Source of the DNA: Armillaria gallica
Taxonomy: Eukaryota; Basidiomycota; Agaricomycetes; Agaricales; Physalacriaceae
Length of the DNA: 64,000 nucleotides
Assembly (NCBI GenBank): GCA_037576215.1
Contig: JBANDB010000013.1
Coordinates: 2,170,001 to 2,234,000 of the forward strand
Direction: 5' to 3'
The notes below the pieces were generated by a model. That model saw only the letters and a list, made by a program, of their open reading frames with translations, did not search any database and was not told the origin of the DNA. Positions 42,438 to 54,600 of this stretch are shown here, piece by piece. The stretch's first letter is position 1, and every line of letters begins with the position of its first letter. The translations under genes and the position numbers were made by a program.

Positions 42438-44235
42438 GCTGGATGTAAGTATAGCCATTTCTTTCTGTCCAATCCATGAATGCTGAGTGATCTTTCGCAG
42501 GTAGTTTAGACATCATCTTTCATGTAATCATAACAAAACTATTTGCCAAGAACTCGGCTATTATACCTTCTGATTTGCGCGGTGCGACATCATGAGTCGC
42601 AGCCAACACGAGGAAGCGATGAGGCCCTTCCCATTGAATGGACGGAACAAATATAAGTACCTTGACCCGACGCCTTGTCTCCATGGACAAAAGAGCAAAG
42701 TCTCTGGCATTCGCCATTCTAACGGCGCTGTGCGTCTATTTTCGTGCGTACACCCATCTTCAAGCCCGACATTCGAGTCTCTTAGACGCGTAGAATCTTT
42801 TTTACTCAATGTGCTCAAGGCGTTCACGGAGCATCCGGTGGATTACACTTGTATGCATTCTGGCTGTTTGCTCTCTCTTTTTCTTCATTTATTTCACAGA
42901 TGAACAACTTGGCCGCCTCTTCCAGAGACCCGCAGATTTTCCGTACAAAGTCGCCGTGACCCTTGATCAGCACAGTACGGCAGAGGTTTTCCCCATATAC
43001 AATGCTTATTTTTCCTTATGGTCCCCGAACTAGTGAAACAGCTTCCATGGCTCTTTTTAATGATTTTCAGCACGATATTCCTCGGTCCCGACACACTCTT
43101 GACGGGATTCATTCTCATCCGAGAAATCTTCTTTGCCGTCATGTATCCACAATTTCTCCCAGACCCGCCTCAAGACGGCGCATCGCCATCCAGTGAGCAG
43201 CGTCCTGCCTTCCTGGATTCACGGAGAGGCTCGTGTATGCGATTGCAACGGAGGGCGTAGTGTAGGTGCGAGGATGGATGAAGAACGGAGAGTGGTAGGT
43301 CTTCGGGCTCAAAGCTCACGCGCATTCGGGGGCACTCATCTTCTTCACAGCTCGATCTCAATCCCATGATCACAGCGATCTCCCTCGAAAGATGGCCGAC
43401 CCTCGTTCAAGGAGCCTGTCGGTGCCTCTGTCATCGACCTCTGGACCATCAAGAACCTGGGTTTTGCATGAGGACGATATATCGTCATCCGATGAGCAGG
43501 TCTACCGCCGTCAAATTTGTCTAACGGTAGACTGGGCGGTTGCGGAAGGAGGAGCGTGAATAGGGAGGCAACGGAGGGACCAGAGGAGATGTGGAGTAAG
43601 CCTTCCTTTCTTCCTTGGGTTCGGGCACTGAGCTTTCTCTCAAGATCGTGTCAACTACACCGATCATGCGTTGACTCCTGTGCCCACAAGCAAACGATTT
43701 TCAGCTCAAGAAACAAGTTTTACTTCGAGACAATGCATCGCCATCCGGCAAGCGAACACTATATGAAGACGGGGAGGTTGATGGTGTCATAGTATGTATT
43801 GGCTATCGCCTTTCTTGTTCATTCGATTGATTGTGAAATGGCCTGTGAGCGAGATTGGTAAGTAGAACACACAAACGCACCTTTAGTCGATCTCGTTCCA
43901 TCGCCTCAATACAAATCTCACCTCCTAACACCGTGTTCTTTTGTCTACCCGTCCTCACAAGTAATCGTCTGCCCTTGGAGTCGATATTGGAGTGCCTATC
44001 CCAAGATCCCAGCTTGCGAGTACATGTGAGACTCGTTGCCTAAACCTCTACATCAACTCAAGAAATGACCTCTTACATGCCCTTCAATGTGTACGATGGC
44101 GGTGACCTCAAGTTGGGTACGAGTACAGCGAAAAGTCGAGGGAGGGAGTTTGGTCCTGGTGCGTGTACCACTCATTGAACTTGTAAATTAAATACTAATA
44201 TCTTTGATCAGCGTTACAGAATTCTTATATGTTTC
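42438..44235. other. Unassigned CpG-rich sequence with short frames
   Basis: A 36-codon frame from ATG 42682 (MDKRAKSLAFAILTALCVYF) looks like a signal anchor. A frame through 42809-43033 has a hydrophobic span (ITLVCILAVCSLFFFIYFT) followed by DEQLGRLFQRPADFPYKVAV. From 44064 the frame MTSYMPFNVYDGGDLKLG runs into a GTGCGT...TCAG intron-like stretch (44160-44212) and on to LQNSYMFR. These could be exons of one or two host genes, but I cannot name or join them reliably. Confidence 0.3.
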
Positions 44236-44271
44236 GAGGTGAGACTTGGACTCTGGAAAAAAATGTGAGCT

Positions 44272-44294
44272 GGTGGCGGCCTTCGGCCGCCACC
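44272..44294. repeat. Perfect 10-bp-stem GC hairpin with 3-base loop
   Basis: GGTGGCGGCC (44272-44281), loop TTC, GGCCGCCACC (44285-44294). It lies in an otherwise ordinary stretch and is followed 7 bases later by a T run. It does not sit at a recognised transposon end. Confidence 0.7.
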
Positions 44295-44299
44295 GAGCG

Positions 44300-45339
44300 A
44301 ATCTTTTTTGACCAGCATGGGTGGTTGGACCATGGACCAGGACCCTCATGATGAATGCAAAGATTAGAATTGAGTAGACTAAAATACACGACGTGATAGC
44401 ATACGGATATTACAAAATGAACACATATAAGTAATGGCAATAATATTTTTAGGACTCGGTAATGCCACACAAATGTGATGGCCCTCAAAGACCAGTCCCT
44501 CTTGGCTTTTTACCATTGCAGTCGACTGTCGTTCAAGTGGGCGGGGATCGCAACTAGTCGGATCTCTGTTGATGGGTACTGCTACAAAGTCCCCAGCCAT
44601 TTTGTCGTCTTCTCTACCGGGATGAAGACTTTGACTACCAGTATTTATGCATTATACAGGGTGTACAAGCTATTTCAGCGCGTGCCTCCTCTCTTTGTCT
44701 CCTCTACTTCACTAAGCCTTTTCTTCCCTGTCTCGTTCTTGTGTCCTATTCCCGTTCCTGTGTTTGCGTATCCATTGTGTTTCCAGTTCCCATGCATTGT
44801 TGCTCCTGTGTTTGTGTTCTGGTATTCCGGTGTCTTGATCCTGTGTCCGTGCATTGCGCTTCTCATCCCGTTCGTTTTCATCGACGCGAGCACTACGCCA
44901 GGTGCCCATCCCCGTCATTGCCTTGACATCCTCGTCTCACCATACGTCTAGTCCACTACCACGTAGAAAGGTTTACATGGTCAGCATCTTCGTATCAACG
45001 TACTGAGGGCATTCCGGTCGTCTCGCGACCGACTCATTCATATGCTCCCCTCTGAGTATCAAGCGCCGGAAAATGCAGTTACGATCCGAGGTCTATACAA
45101 TGTACATGGCCTTCCCGCTCTCAGGCCCAAGCTCGCTCAAGCATTAAGTATCATCCGTTGTCTTCAATGTACCCCATGAAGAGTCTCTACTCTGCGCGAC
45201 ATGTGATCACAACGGTATGAGCCTTCGTGGCCACAGCGCACAGTTCGCCATGTCAGGGCTATGGGCCCGGTCGTTCCTTATTGGGACCTTGTACCGGTAA
45301 CAATACCAACGCCATTATAGAATCTACTACCTTTTCCAA
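44300..45339. other. No gene called; 158-codon hydrophobic frame is doubtful
   Basis: The frame 44475-44951 is rich in Phe, Cys, Val and Pro and arises from a pyrimidine-rich strand (TTCCTG/TGTTTGTG-type repeats at 44740-44830), so it is probably a composition artefact. 44960-45330 shows no motif. Confidence 0.3.
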
Positions 45340-46260
45340 ATAATCAGTATTTCAAACTGACTGGGATTGTGTGTCGTATGTCATTCGCATCTCGTTTGGA
45401 TAGCCACTCATTAATCCTACCAAGGTTGCTGTATCTTCGCAGCCAGAACTGGATCATTTCTTTCCACGTTCCATTGCTGCTTTCTTCTGCGTTTCAAACG
45501 ATCGCGTTCCCTTAATTTAACAGGGAAACTCTGTTACTTTCGTTTCACATCGTGCTAGTCCCTAATTCGACCTCCCGTTCCTCGAGGCAGCCTCAAAGTC
45601 CCATCCGTATGACATCAAACTAGGCCCCTGATTTACGCTCATTGCACGCTCTCCTTTTCATTTTGATTCGAACGGTGAGTGGTCTGTTCTGCTTTGCGGC
45701 CCATCATGATTCATGAATTGATATCTTAGGCTTATTGAGAGTATACTGCAGCAAAGCAACAGCAAAGTAAATACCCGCTTCCAATGTCGTCTCGGATGGA
45801 TATGGAATAATCGGCGTCGATACTAGGACTCCGCAAGTCGTTGGCAGAGCATGAATATCACCCCTGAGCCGACGCCACGGGATTGGTACCATCAATGTGA
45901 AATGGAATTACGATCTGAGTATCACGAAATTTGGACGATCCTCCTATGTGCGGCCGATGTCAGTCAGTCATCTCTCAATCGCTGCTTTCTCGAATTCTGA
46001 TATATCTTTTTGCCCAGGGACATGACCAGACTACGGAAACGACAATCGACCAAGGACACCGTAATGTTATAGACTGCGCCCAGCAGCTGTTCCTGAATCC
46101 TATGGTGTCGGAATCAATCTGTGGATTTCTGGTTGTTTGCCGGTTTCTACGAGGCGTTGAGGGTTTGTTGACACCACGGCAATTCTATTTGGTTTGTATG
46201 TCTATATATTCCACTTGGTTGACTATTAACCTGCCATTTAGATGTCTTTGTCTCTCGTAT
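45340..46260 (+). repeat. A-module repeat, partial diverged copy
   Basis: Matches parts of 16820-17640 in direct orientation: TGGTTCGAATGGTGAGTCG versus TGATTCGAACGGTGAGTGG, GTCGTTGGCAG, and TTCTGATATATC..GCCCAGGGACATG versus TTCTGACATATC..ACCCAGGGACGT. Divergence and indels are large. It precedes the d + D modules, as the long A copy precedes D at 18.7 kb. Confidence 0.5.
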
Positions 46261-46299
46261 CCCTCACTCTCTCTTTTACTCATTCGTACTCCAGCCTCG

Positions 46300-47380
46300 C
46301 TGCGCCTCGTGTTATGCCATCAGGACGATAAGTATCTGTGCGGGCCGTCGAGTCCGGGGTCCGTGCGTTCGTTGATGAGTTCGTTGATTTCGTCACGGTG
46401 ACACTGGTCCCACTGGTCACGCCGGCAAGATGAACACGGACCACCAACATCGCGCGAGGTAAGGATGTTCTCCGGTATTGTTTCCTTGCCGTTAACTCAT
46501 TTTCGTGAATAAAGTATTTTTCCAGACCTTGCAGCAAGATAGAGCGACATCTTGAACAGTGACTACTCTTTTCGGATATGCTGGGCGGCTCCAACCTGGG
46601 CTTGGTGAGCTCCCTCATTAGAACATCTTCATTTCACTGCTGACTCTTGGACAGGTATAGAACTCTACGCAGTGTCCGTGGCGAGTCTATCGATGTATCG
46701 TCAAGTGGATATGGGTCTAATTGTATGTTGGATGCATTATCTTCTGCGAATATCGACTGATTAGAATTTGCTAGGAAGGCCGGTCGCCGTCGAGCAAGCT
46801 TGTGGAAGAAGGAAACAAAGAACGGTGATTTTGGAGGTGCGTGCAACGTTGCGCTGGTGGTTGATTCCTTACATATCTAACCCTAGGGTTCAACGTTCGA
46901 ACCTTCAACCTTTGCTGGCGATATCCCCTTTATTCCTATCTCCGCCGCTGCTACCATCCCGTTCAACATCAGTACGTATCCTGGCCCTCGTTCATTGTGC
47001 TATCAAGGAGATTGATGCCTAGGTTAGGATTTGAATACGGACGGCGTCGATGGTGGGAACACGCCAGTGGATACGGGAGGGCACTGATGAAGAAGGGTAT
47101 GGCCGGTTTTTGATTCAAGAGTCGCCAAGAAGCTAACTCGATTCGCGCAGTAACTGCCGACTACGTGCAAGGAATGCTTACGTGCACGCGTGGAGGGTCG
47201 CCCGTGCGTGCGGATGGTGAGAGGAGGGGTAGCCCGGATTAGCAGGGGAGGGAAGGCCGGACAATCGTGTGACTCGGATGCGGGTTGGCACGTCCACGAA
47301 GATGGATTGCGGATGTCGGATGAGACGTCGAGCAGTCTTGCGGTAGGGAGGTACCTATGCGGAAGCGCAGACATCGCGCC
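46300..47380 (+). pseudogene. d + D module copy 5: pepsin-like protease fragment
   Basis: Starts with the d block (ATGCCATCAGGACGAT, GGGCCGTCGAGTCCGGGG). The region 46560-46790 is shared with 52820-53060 (TCTACGCAGTGTCCGTGG, GTGGATATGGGTCTAATTG). Then comes TFAGDIPFIPISAAATIPF (46910-46968), an intron, DGVDGGNTPVDTGG (47041-47080, D-T-G kept), an intron and VTADYVQGM. The module ends near 47380, where it runs directly into the FAD monooxygenase fragment instead of module e. Confidence 0.45.
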
Positions 47381-48398
47381 TACCACGTCATAATTGTTGG
47401 CGGTTTTGCAACCTATCACGCGTCACGCCTTGCGCACATATTTACCGTCCATGAATCCCATCTGATTCCCAAAAAAGCAACATCCCTCGTCGCTAGTGGC
47501 ATTGGAATGTTTCCCAACGGTCTTCGCCCTCTTAGCGCCATCTCACCGTCCTCTGTACTCTACCAGAGAGCACACGGCAATGCATGCCCTTACTTTGTCA
47601 TCCGAAATCAAAACGGAACTACTGTAGATCGACTTGGAGGTATGCAAGATCAGATTCTGCTTCCTAGGGCGTTGGCACATAAAAGTGTGCTCCTGGGTAC
47701 CCCGGATGGCGTGGTAGAATGTGGGAGGAAGGCGATAGAAGTGAGAGAGACGACGGACGCTGCTCAAATCGTTTTTGAAGATCGCACGATAGAAACGTGC
47801 GACCTCAGGCCAGGCCTCATTAATCATTATCGGTGCGGACGGGGTCAAGAGTGTATGCAGACAGGCTCTTTTAGTGAAGAGGTGTACCGGCTTCAATACG
47901 AGTGCGTATTTACTTGATTTTTTGACCTGTCTCAACGTATACAGTGGCACAACTACCATCGGCGACTTTGCTCCTTTTGCATCGTTCACGCATGCCCTCC
48001 AGAGCATCATACAGGCCTACCAGGCATTTATGACTCTCAGTCACAATGGATCCTTTACGTATGCCCTTTCCCCGCCTACAAGTACACCTGCCAATGAGCA
48101 ACAAGCGGTGTTCTGGTCTACGTACGCCAGTAATACATCACCACCCCATGGCCAGCCTTCAGAAGATATACATTCCATCCTCGTGCAGAGGCATGGCTCG
48201 TGGTACGACAACACATTCCGCCATATCATAGCCGCTGCGTCTCGCCCCACCACCACCGACCCACGCTTCACAAAATGGCTTGTTTCACCTCGCTGCGAAA
48301 TTCCGTCCCTACCACGTTGGTCGTCCCCTCATGGCACTGTGCTGGGCCCAACAAAGGGCGCTGCCAGGATAATACACCCGGGAGCCGAGGTTGACTAG
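47357..48398 (+). pseudogene. FAD-dependent monooxygenase, truncated at both ends, fused to repeat modules
   Basis: Exon 1 (to 47901) and exon 2 (47945-48398) join across a 43-bp GTGCGT...ACAG intron in frame. The N-terminus shows HVIIVGGFA, a degenerate form of the FAD-binding G-x-G-x-x-G segment with part deleted. GIGMFPNGLRPL matches the usual G-I-x-x-x-P-N-x-x-x-x-L motif, and FEDRTIETCDL the F-x-D-G-x-x-x-x-x-D-L region of salicylate-hydroxylase-like monooxygenases. The frame stops at 48396-48398. The first codons (MRKRRHR) belong to the tail of module D, which shows that the gene was joined to the repeat at about 47380. The 3' end merges into module b near 48366. Damage to the dinucleotide-binding loop makes activity unlikely. 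Confidence 0.7.
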
Positions 48399-48900
48399 AA
48401 TATGGAGATTTGAAAGGTACGTCCATTTATCTTGTATGAGAGTTGGGCGTGCTGATAACCATTGTAGGCTCAACACTGCCCTCAAGTGCGTGGCGCAACA
48501 GGCGAAGACTCGCCGCCACGGCCAACATCTCGACATCGGACTCGTTTAGGGATGATAGCGCTGTGGGTCTCGGTCAGGGTTCCAAGGTAAGCACCTTAGT
48601 TTTTCGTTTTGATTTTTCCGTTAACGGACCATTTGCAGACGTTAACATGAACGAACTCAAGATGTATAGGCAGTGAAGGTATGCTTCTACTTTATCTATT
48701 TTGCATTGGATGTACTCAGCAGTCAAATTCAGGCAGTCGTCCTCGATTCCCGGAAGCAACATCTCGTGCTTACAGCCAAAATAATAGACTGCCGTCACTA
48801 TTCACCGGACACGCCAACGGAGGGAAGAGAGGACGAGCCAAGGTATGTTACACTTACTTTAGGTGAATCTTAACTGGGTGACTGATTCTTTGCGCTAGGT
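48366..48900 (+). repeat. b-module repeat, copy 2
   Basis: Direct repeat of 24080-24600 with high identity over the TATGGAGATTTGAAAGG, GTTAACGGACC and GATTCCCGGAAGCAAC blocks. Shared sequence starts as early as the GGAGCCGAG motif inside the end of the FAD gene frame, so the gene's last codons may belong to the module. Confidence 0.7.
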
Positions 48901-49829
48901 CCCCGGAATGCGAGACTGATGAACGGCGTGGGGTACGGCGGTGAGACGATAGGCGCAGATTCGTTTCGATGACGTCCCAGGGTGGTGCGTCGACCTCGGA
49001 GGGAGGCTGTAAAGGATACACGGCATAGCAGGGGTCGTCGATGTCCGCGGGAGGAGGGACGGCTCGTCTTTGTAGGCAGAACAGCGGGTTTATGGGGACG
49101 AAGCACTTTTCTGTCATCAGTTAGTCTGTACGCTAGGGCACATTCACATGCTTCCTGGCGCGTGCCCGTGCCATGACCAACGTGTCCTCTGCGACAGCAT
49201 CGAACAACTTTCTTTCGTGTCGCCGTCGCCGCAGAAACCGGACTTGAGGCTCGCACCTAGGTTCTGTAATCCTTTCTCGCACGAGATTTAAATCTGAACT
49301 GACAAGCCTCATTCTGCAGCTGGGTTCTATGGGTTGTATCGCCCACTGCTCAGTCTATCAACCTATTTCGATGACTTCTTCCCCTCCAATACATGCTGTA
49401 AAGGCATGATTAACGCTGAAATGCCCATCAGACGGCGTCCATCGTGTCAAGGGCCCCACGTTCTGGTATCGCTGGTCGAACCTGCTCACATGCATAGGCC
49501 TGCCTCGTTGTAGCCCGTACAAGCATTACTGTTCCCCTTTCAGTCCCCACAGGATATATAATACGGCTGTCTCATCAGATCTTCGATATCAGCTCATTCA
49601 TCATGTTTCGTTCCTCCTCACTACAACCACACGAAGCTCAAAGAAGTGCCGAAGCACTTCCCATGCAATATAGTGGCTCATAAAGTTCTCGTTGCTCTAC
49701 TGCTAGCGACAAACCCACCGATTTCTTCCGTTCTTCACCCCGTGAAGGTCCCCAGAGTCAGCGCGGCTCCAATGCTGAACGTCCGGGAAGCGACGAACGC
49801 TACCACTCGACGGCTCGAGCCGGCTGCTA
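48901..49829. other. Spacer between b and c modules, with a TATA-like promoter motif
   Basis: 48900-49200 shares pieces with 24600-24780 and with 38000-38060. 49260-49620 is not repeated in the window. It contains GATATATAATACGG at about 49552-49565 some 40 bp before ATG 49602 (MFRSSS), which looks like a promoter and 5' UTR, but the frame that follows is only about 25 codons long and no gene is recognised. Confidence 0.35.
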
Positions 49830-51140
49830 CATGCCAGAGGGATCTCCTGTACCTTTTATCCTGTCAGAAGAGTCCAACGTCACCATCAACTCCCCTACGT
49901 CATTTGCTCGTCCTGTTCCTAGCTCTGACTTAACTCCAACCGAGCTCGAACTTACTTCGTCACTGGAACGGAACAGGATGCATGGCTCTTCCACCGAGGG
50001 TCTTGGTCCTCCATGTCCTCGCGTATCCAGATCCCCAACAACCTACGCTTGCACTGGCTCTGCCTTGAATCCCGTCCATGAGCAAAGCACCAACATTATG
50101 TTGGACTCCAGGGGAATGGTAAGCTACGCTCCCCCTACCACCTCGCTGCCAACAACCGCAGCCGTATCAGCAGGGATTCGACGCCACTGGCAGGCCGATT
50201 CTTTACAGAGATTGCATACCTATTTCGACTGCTATTGCTCCTGACAAGTTCCGGGAGACGCATTTAACAGGCGACATTCTTTGTAAGTTCAGCTTCTATT
50301 CGGTTGTCTTCCTTTATTCCTGAAAGGTGCTCGATGTAGCTTGCGAGGGTATTGAGCATATAGACAAAGGTCTCGATGGGAACTTCTACGCGTTTTTGAA
50401 GAGTTTTCCGCGGGGTGCCGATGTCACAATGCTTTGGCGGCAATTATACGGTGCCATGGCGCGTGCGTCTCTCGTGCCGTCCCAGGAGATGGCTCGGATT
50501 GAAATGCCAAAGAACGGTGAGTTTGATTTATATCGGTTGTTTTCGACGCTGATGCCAGTCCTGACTCTAGTCTACATTCATTTAAATAGCGAACATGATG
50601 ATGGGCATAGTAAGCACAAATCAAAGAAGAGTAGGAGGGACAACCGGGACCATTATCGTCACCGTCGGATTTGGTTGCTTCAATGTTCTGTTTTGTAAAG
50701 ATAAAAGCGATATTGTATCGCGACGCGTAATATGTTCAATGCATTGATCTGGCCCGGTCCAGGACTGCGCTGAAAACGGGACTAGCCCCCTTCTTTTTAT
50801 CAATGACGTCCATTAAGTAAGGATATATCGACGTTCTCTATCTCTGGAGAGTATTCATCAGTATTACTTTTCCAACCACATCCAGTGAAAATCTCTCTCG
50901 CTCATACGAAGCTCCGCTGAAGCGTCATCCCCTTGCTCCCGAAATATACCTCGATATGCTGCGATTCTGGTCCAAAAGATCTCGCGTGCTCTTTTGTTCT
51001 ATGGCGTACGGTAACTCATCACGTGGAGTGACAGACGTGTCTTGTGTCACGCTGAAGTTCAACATTTTTCTTTCCTTCCACCATCCTCGCGTCTCATTTC
51101 GCTGTCGCCGCAGGTGGTGTAATCTCAGTAACTTCACTAA
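49830..51140 (+). repeat. c-module repeat, copy 2
   Basis: Direct repeat of 25040-26400 (CGTCAC..TCAACTC, CTCGTCACTGGAACGGAAC, GGACTCCAGGGGAATG, GATCTGGCCCGGTCCAGGACT). It holds the better preserved frame 50327-50698. It follows module b and precedes d + D, as in the first unit. Confidence 0.65.
50327..50698 (+). CDS. Conserved hypothetical frame inside c module
   Basis: This 123-codon frame reads DVACEGIEHIDKGLDGNFYA, a block with RGADVTMLWRQLYGAMARAS, then a basic tail (HSKHKSKKSRRDNRD). The first 60 codons are conserved, with changes, in the older copy at 25570-25700, where they are interrupted. The composition is that of real protein and an upstream block in another frame (IAPDKFRETHLTGDIL, about 50230-50280) suggests a preceding exon. 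I recognise no family. It may be a remnant of the gene originally carried by the repeat unit. Confidence 0.35.
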   Translation: MLDVACEGIEHIDKGLDGNFYAFLKSFPRGADVTMLWRQLYGAMARASLVPSQEMARIEMPKNGEFDLYRLFSTLMPVLTLVYIHLNSEHDDGHSKHKSKKSRRDNRDHYRHRRIWLLQCSVL

Positions 51141-52589
51141 ATCCTTGCTGTTGGGTGATTGATCCCGAGCTTGCCTTGTCCATCGGTGCCTTGATCGCGA
51201 CTAACGTCACACTCGCGACTCTGTCTTTTACCACCAACATCGAGCTCTGTGGTAAGCCCTTTCCTTGTCAACTTTAACGGTTCCTTACCTTTCCTATTGT
51301 CTTGCAGATGACAGTTACTTCACATCGCACCAGTTTAGGTAGTGTGAGTTCAAGTTGAACGACGGGATGGCTGGATTATCATGCAAAAGGTATGTTCGTA
51401 TTGAAGGATTTCTTTGTCCAATTATTCATTATTACCAGCAGAAGCCGCTGTATCGATATTAGACGGTGGAGAATTTGTTCGGATGGAACGATGGGTGCTT
51501 GTACATGTGATACGGGAGGATTATATTTTTTGAGGTGCGTACAGTTTCTTCCGCCCTTATTGCGATCACTAATCAGAGCTGCTGTCGCTAGCACCGAACA
51601 TACTCCCATTTCGTTATCGCCTTGATGCTCGCCATCACAGGCTCAGTTTCGCCATCTAGTCAAAGCCAGGTTGCGATCGTTTCGACTACCAGGAGAATCT
51701 CAACAACGGTTATGGATTACTGGGGCTACAGAGAGACAAATGAGCTATTACTTAAGAGGTTGGTAGAGATGCGTCGTCAGTGATCGAGGTGAGACTACAC
51801 TTTGCCCTATTGCGCTCGAGAGCTAACTGGCAATCGAGGAAAGTAGACGACGAGGAGTTCGGTCTCGCTGGGTGCAATAATTTAGGTAAGGACATGGCGA
51901 TAAGGCATAGGTAAGTGAATTCAGCGTTGCTCATACTCAAGCTAACGAACCTTTAGCCAGCGAGACACAACGAAGAGCGCTACGACCTGACCGTGGTGTA
52001 CGTGGAATTCATTAGTAAGTAGACTTGTTTGATTCCGTTTTGCAAGCTCACCCTCTCTTGCAGGAGTGCCGACTCTGTGGAGTTGCGGCATGGAGGGATT
52101 GGCGGAAGCTGACCGAGGCGGAAGCATCCTCGACATTGTAGCGAGTGGGAGAGCTGTCAGTTGAGGCTGAAGAGGAAGGGTGCAGCACAGACCAAAATAG
52201 ACAAGGGTCTTCTTTGCCGTCAACTACGACGATGGCTGCACTCGACCTGGCATCGAGTCATCCTCTCTCTAGTCCATCCGCACGCACGCACGCAAACGTC
52301 AGGCTCGATGAAGGAACAACAGCACAGAATGAACGCTCAGCACTCGCACAGCCATATCTCACCCAGGCGACGACCTTTACAATGGGAGCGCATCCAGAGA
52401 TCTCTTCAATATCTTCTAGAGTCCAGATGAAGCTGGTGTTAATATCTTATGTGCTTGAACCGGGGGAGCTGAGCGCGAGTTGAAGAATTTCTGGAACGAA
52501 AGGTGTGGATGCTCGTCGAGACATCCAGCCTTCGCTGACTTTCTCTCAGGTCCGCTGTCAAGGAAGAGTCTCTTTTACTCATACATACT
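51141..52589. other. Unassigned sequence between c and d modules in the second unit
   Basis: No counterpart was found in the first unit, where c and d are nearly adjacent, so about 1.4 kb was gained here or lost there. Frames at 51392-51625 and 52145-52483 have no recognised motifs. Confidence 0.35.
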
Positions 52590-53640
52590 GCAGGCTCACA
52601 GTGCCTCGTGTTGCACCATCAGGACGATGTCTGCGGGCCGTCGAGTCTGAGGCCCGTGCGCTTGTTGATGTGTCACGGTGGCAAGATGAACACGGACCAC
52701 CAACATTGCGAGAGGTGAGGACGGTTTCCAGTGTTATTTCCTTGCCGTTAACTCATTTTCGTGAATAGGGCATTTCTTCCAGGCCTTGCAACAAGATAGA
52801 GCAATAGTTTGGACAGTAACTACGTTTTTTTGGACATGGCTGGGCAGCTCCACCCTGGGATCGGTGAGCTCCCTCGTTAGAACACTCTTATTTCACTGCT
52901 GACTGTAGGTATTGGACAGGTCCAGAGCTCTACGCAGCATCCGTGGCCAGTCTTCATCGATGTATCGTCGACCGCAGTGAAGGGTGGATATGGGTCTAAT
53001 TGTATGTCGGGTGCATTTTCTTCTGCGATTATCGACTAATTAAAATTTGCGAGGAAGGAAACTTGCCGACGAGAAAGCCTGTGGAACAAGGAAAACCAAT
53101 GAAGGTAGTTCTAGAGGTGCGTACAACCGCGTGTTGGTCATTGACGTTGATTCCTTACCTATCTAATTCCAGTGGTGAACCACATCTCGTTCACTCTCAT
53201 CCCTGCTGCTGCTACCATCCCGTTCAACATCAGTATGTATCCTGGCTCTCGTTCGTGCCATCGAGGACTAATGCCTAGGTCAGGACCTGAATACGGAGGG
53301 CGTCGACGACTAGTGGATCGCGAAGGTATGGCCGATTTTCGATGTACGGGTCATTGAGAAGTTAACTCGATTCATGCAGTAACTGCCGACTACGCCCAAG
53401 GAGTACTTGCGGGCATGCGCGGAGGGTCGCCCGTGCGTGCGGATGGTGAGAGAAGGGGTAACGCAGATTGGACATTTCTTTTATTAGCCTAGATGGGTCG
53501 TTTTCGCGACTCAGATACGGGTTGGCATGTCCACGGAGATGGTTTGCGGATGTTGGATGGGACGTCGAGCAATCTTGCAGCCGGGCAGAATCGGCTAGAA
53601 CAGTAGGGATGTACCTATGCGGAAGCGTAGACGTCGCACT
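52590..53640 (+). pseudogene. d + D module copy 6: pepsin-like protease fragment
   Basis: The d block (CATCAGGACGATGTCTGCGG) is followed by the region shared with 46500-46800, then a shortened D copy. The FTG-type block is largely lost, the DTG region is altered (DDWSRRG-type reading), and TADYAQGVLAGM follows. It ends TGTACCTATGCGGAAGCG and passes into module e at 53640, the arrangement that the FAD gene has interrupted at 47380. Confidence 0.4.
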
Positions 53641-54600
53641 GAATGTGATACATGCATGCAGTGAGTTGCGATGCGATAGTGAAATGACGAGAAGCTACAG
53701 TAAAGTACAGCGGCAGCCGCGGAGTCGACATCACTCACGGTACCGTCCAGTCTCGTTGATGGATTTGTTGATTCTGTAACGTTTGTCACGCTGCCAGCGG
53801 GAACCTGTACCATGACCATCTGGAAGGTACGAGTGCGTATGCTGCATGTTTCCTTCCTCTTTGCTGACTTTTATGTGGAACAGTGTTTCATTTCATCTCC
53901 TCAAAACTCAATACCAGTACGAAGGTATGCATCGCCTCGGCATTATCTGATTGCATACCGACATTGATCTTTAGTCTTCTCCGTTTCTGGACCGGCGAGC
54001 GACGATAGTGAATGGGGTATAGAGCTGAAATGTTTGAAATGGTATGTTTGGTGCAGTCCTTTCCTCTTCCATCGAGTAACTGACATTGCTGTGTTCTGTA
54101 GGCTTCCGCCTTCAAGTTGGTATATCAGGCCAATATGGCGCCTAGGAGTGGACACCTGAGACTGAAGATTTGGCTCCAAGGTATATACTGTAGGGCAGCA
54201 ATGCTAGGATAAGGTGCGCTCGCTTTTTTACCTACCTACTGTGTGAATGCTGACCGGCTCATTTTGTAGTAGGCCATCTTCCCCTGACCTGTAGCGATGC
54301 GAGCACGGCCGATGTTCAAGTGAGGCATGCCTTGACTCTGACAACCTCGACGAATTAACTACGACCTTGCAGCTCTCTCGAATCAAGCGAGCTGGATAGC
54401 GAGGGACGATGTACGAGATGGATGGATGGACTTGTGTGAGCACATTGGTAAGCAGGCGGTAATGCTGTTACGAGGCGTGTGCTAACATAGCGGGGACAGC
54501 ACCATAGATTCGCGGGAGAGAGGGCATGGATTAGCCAGGAAGGACAAGAGGGTGCCTCCTAATAATAGAATGTAGCTTGTCGACGCAGGTGTGAGTTTAT
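53640..54600 (+). repeat. e-module repeat, third copy
   Basis: Direct repeat of 27630-28960 without the hAT element; the empty site GTTTCTGG lies at 53983-53990. It leads directly into the second HET module. Confidence 0.75.

Noticed and set aside
44272..44294. Helitron 3' end or bacterial-type terminator
   Set aside because: No CTRR end follows at 10-12 bases, no TC start was found, and a rho-independent terminator has no role in this genome context.
44475..44951. Membrane protein of 158 codons
   Set aside because: The frame lies on a pyrimidine-rich strand whose composition alone gives hydrophobic residues; there are no conserved copies or exon structure.
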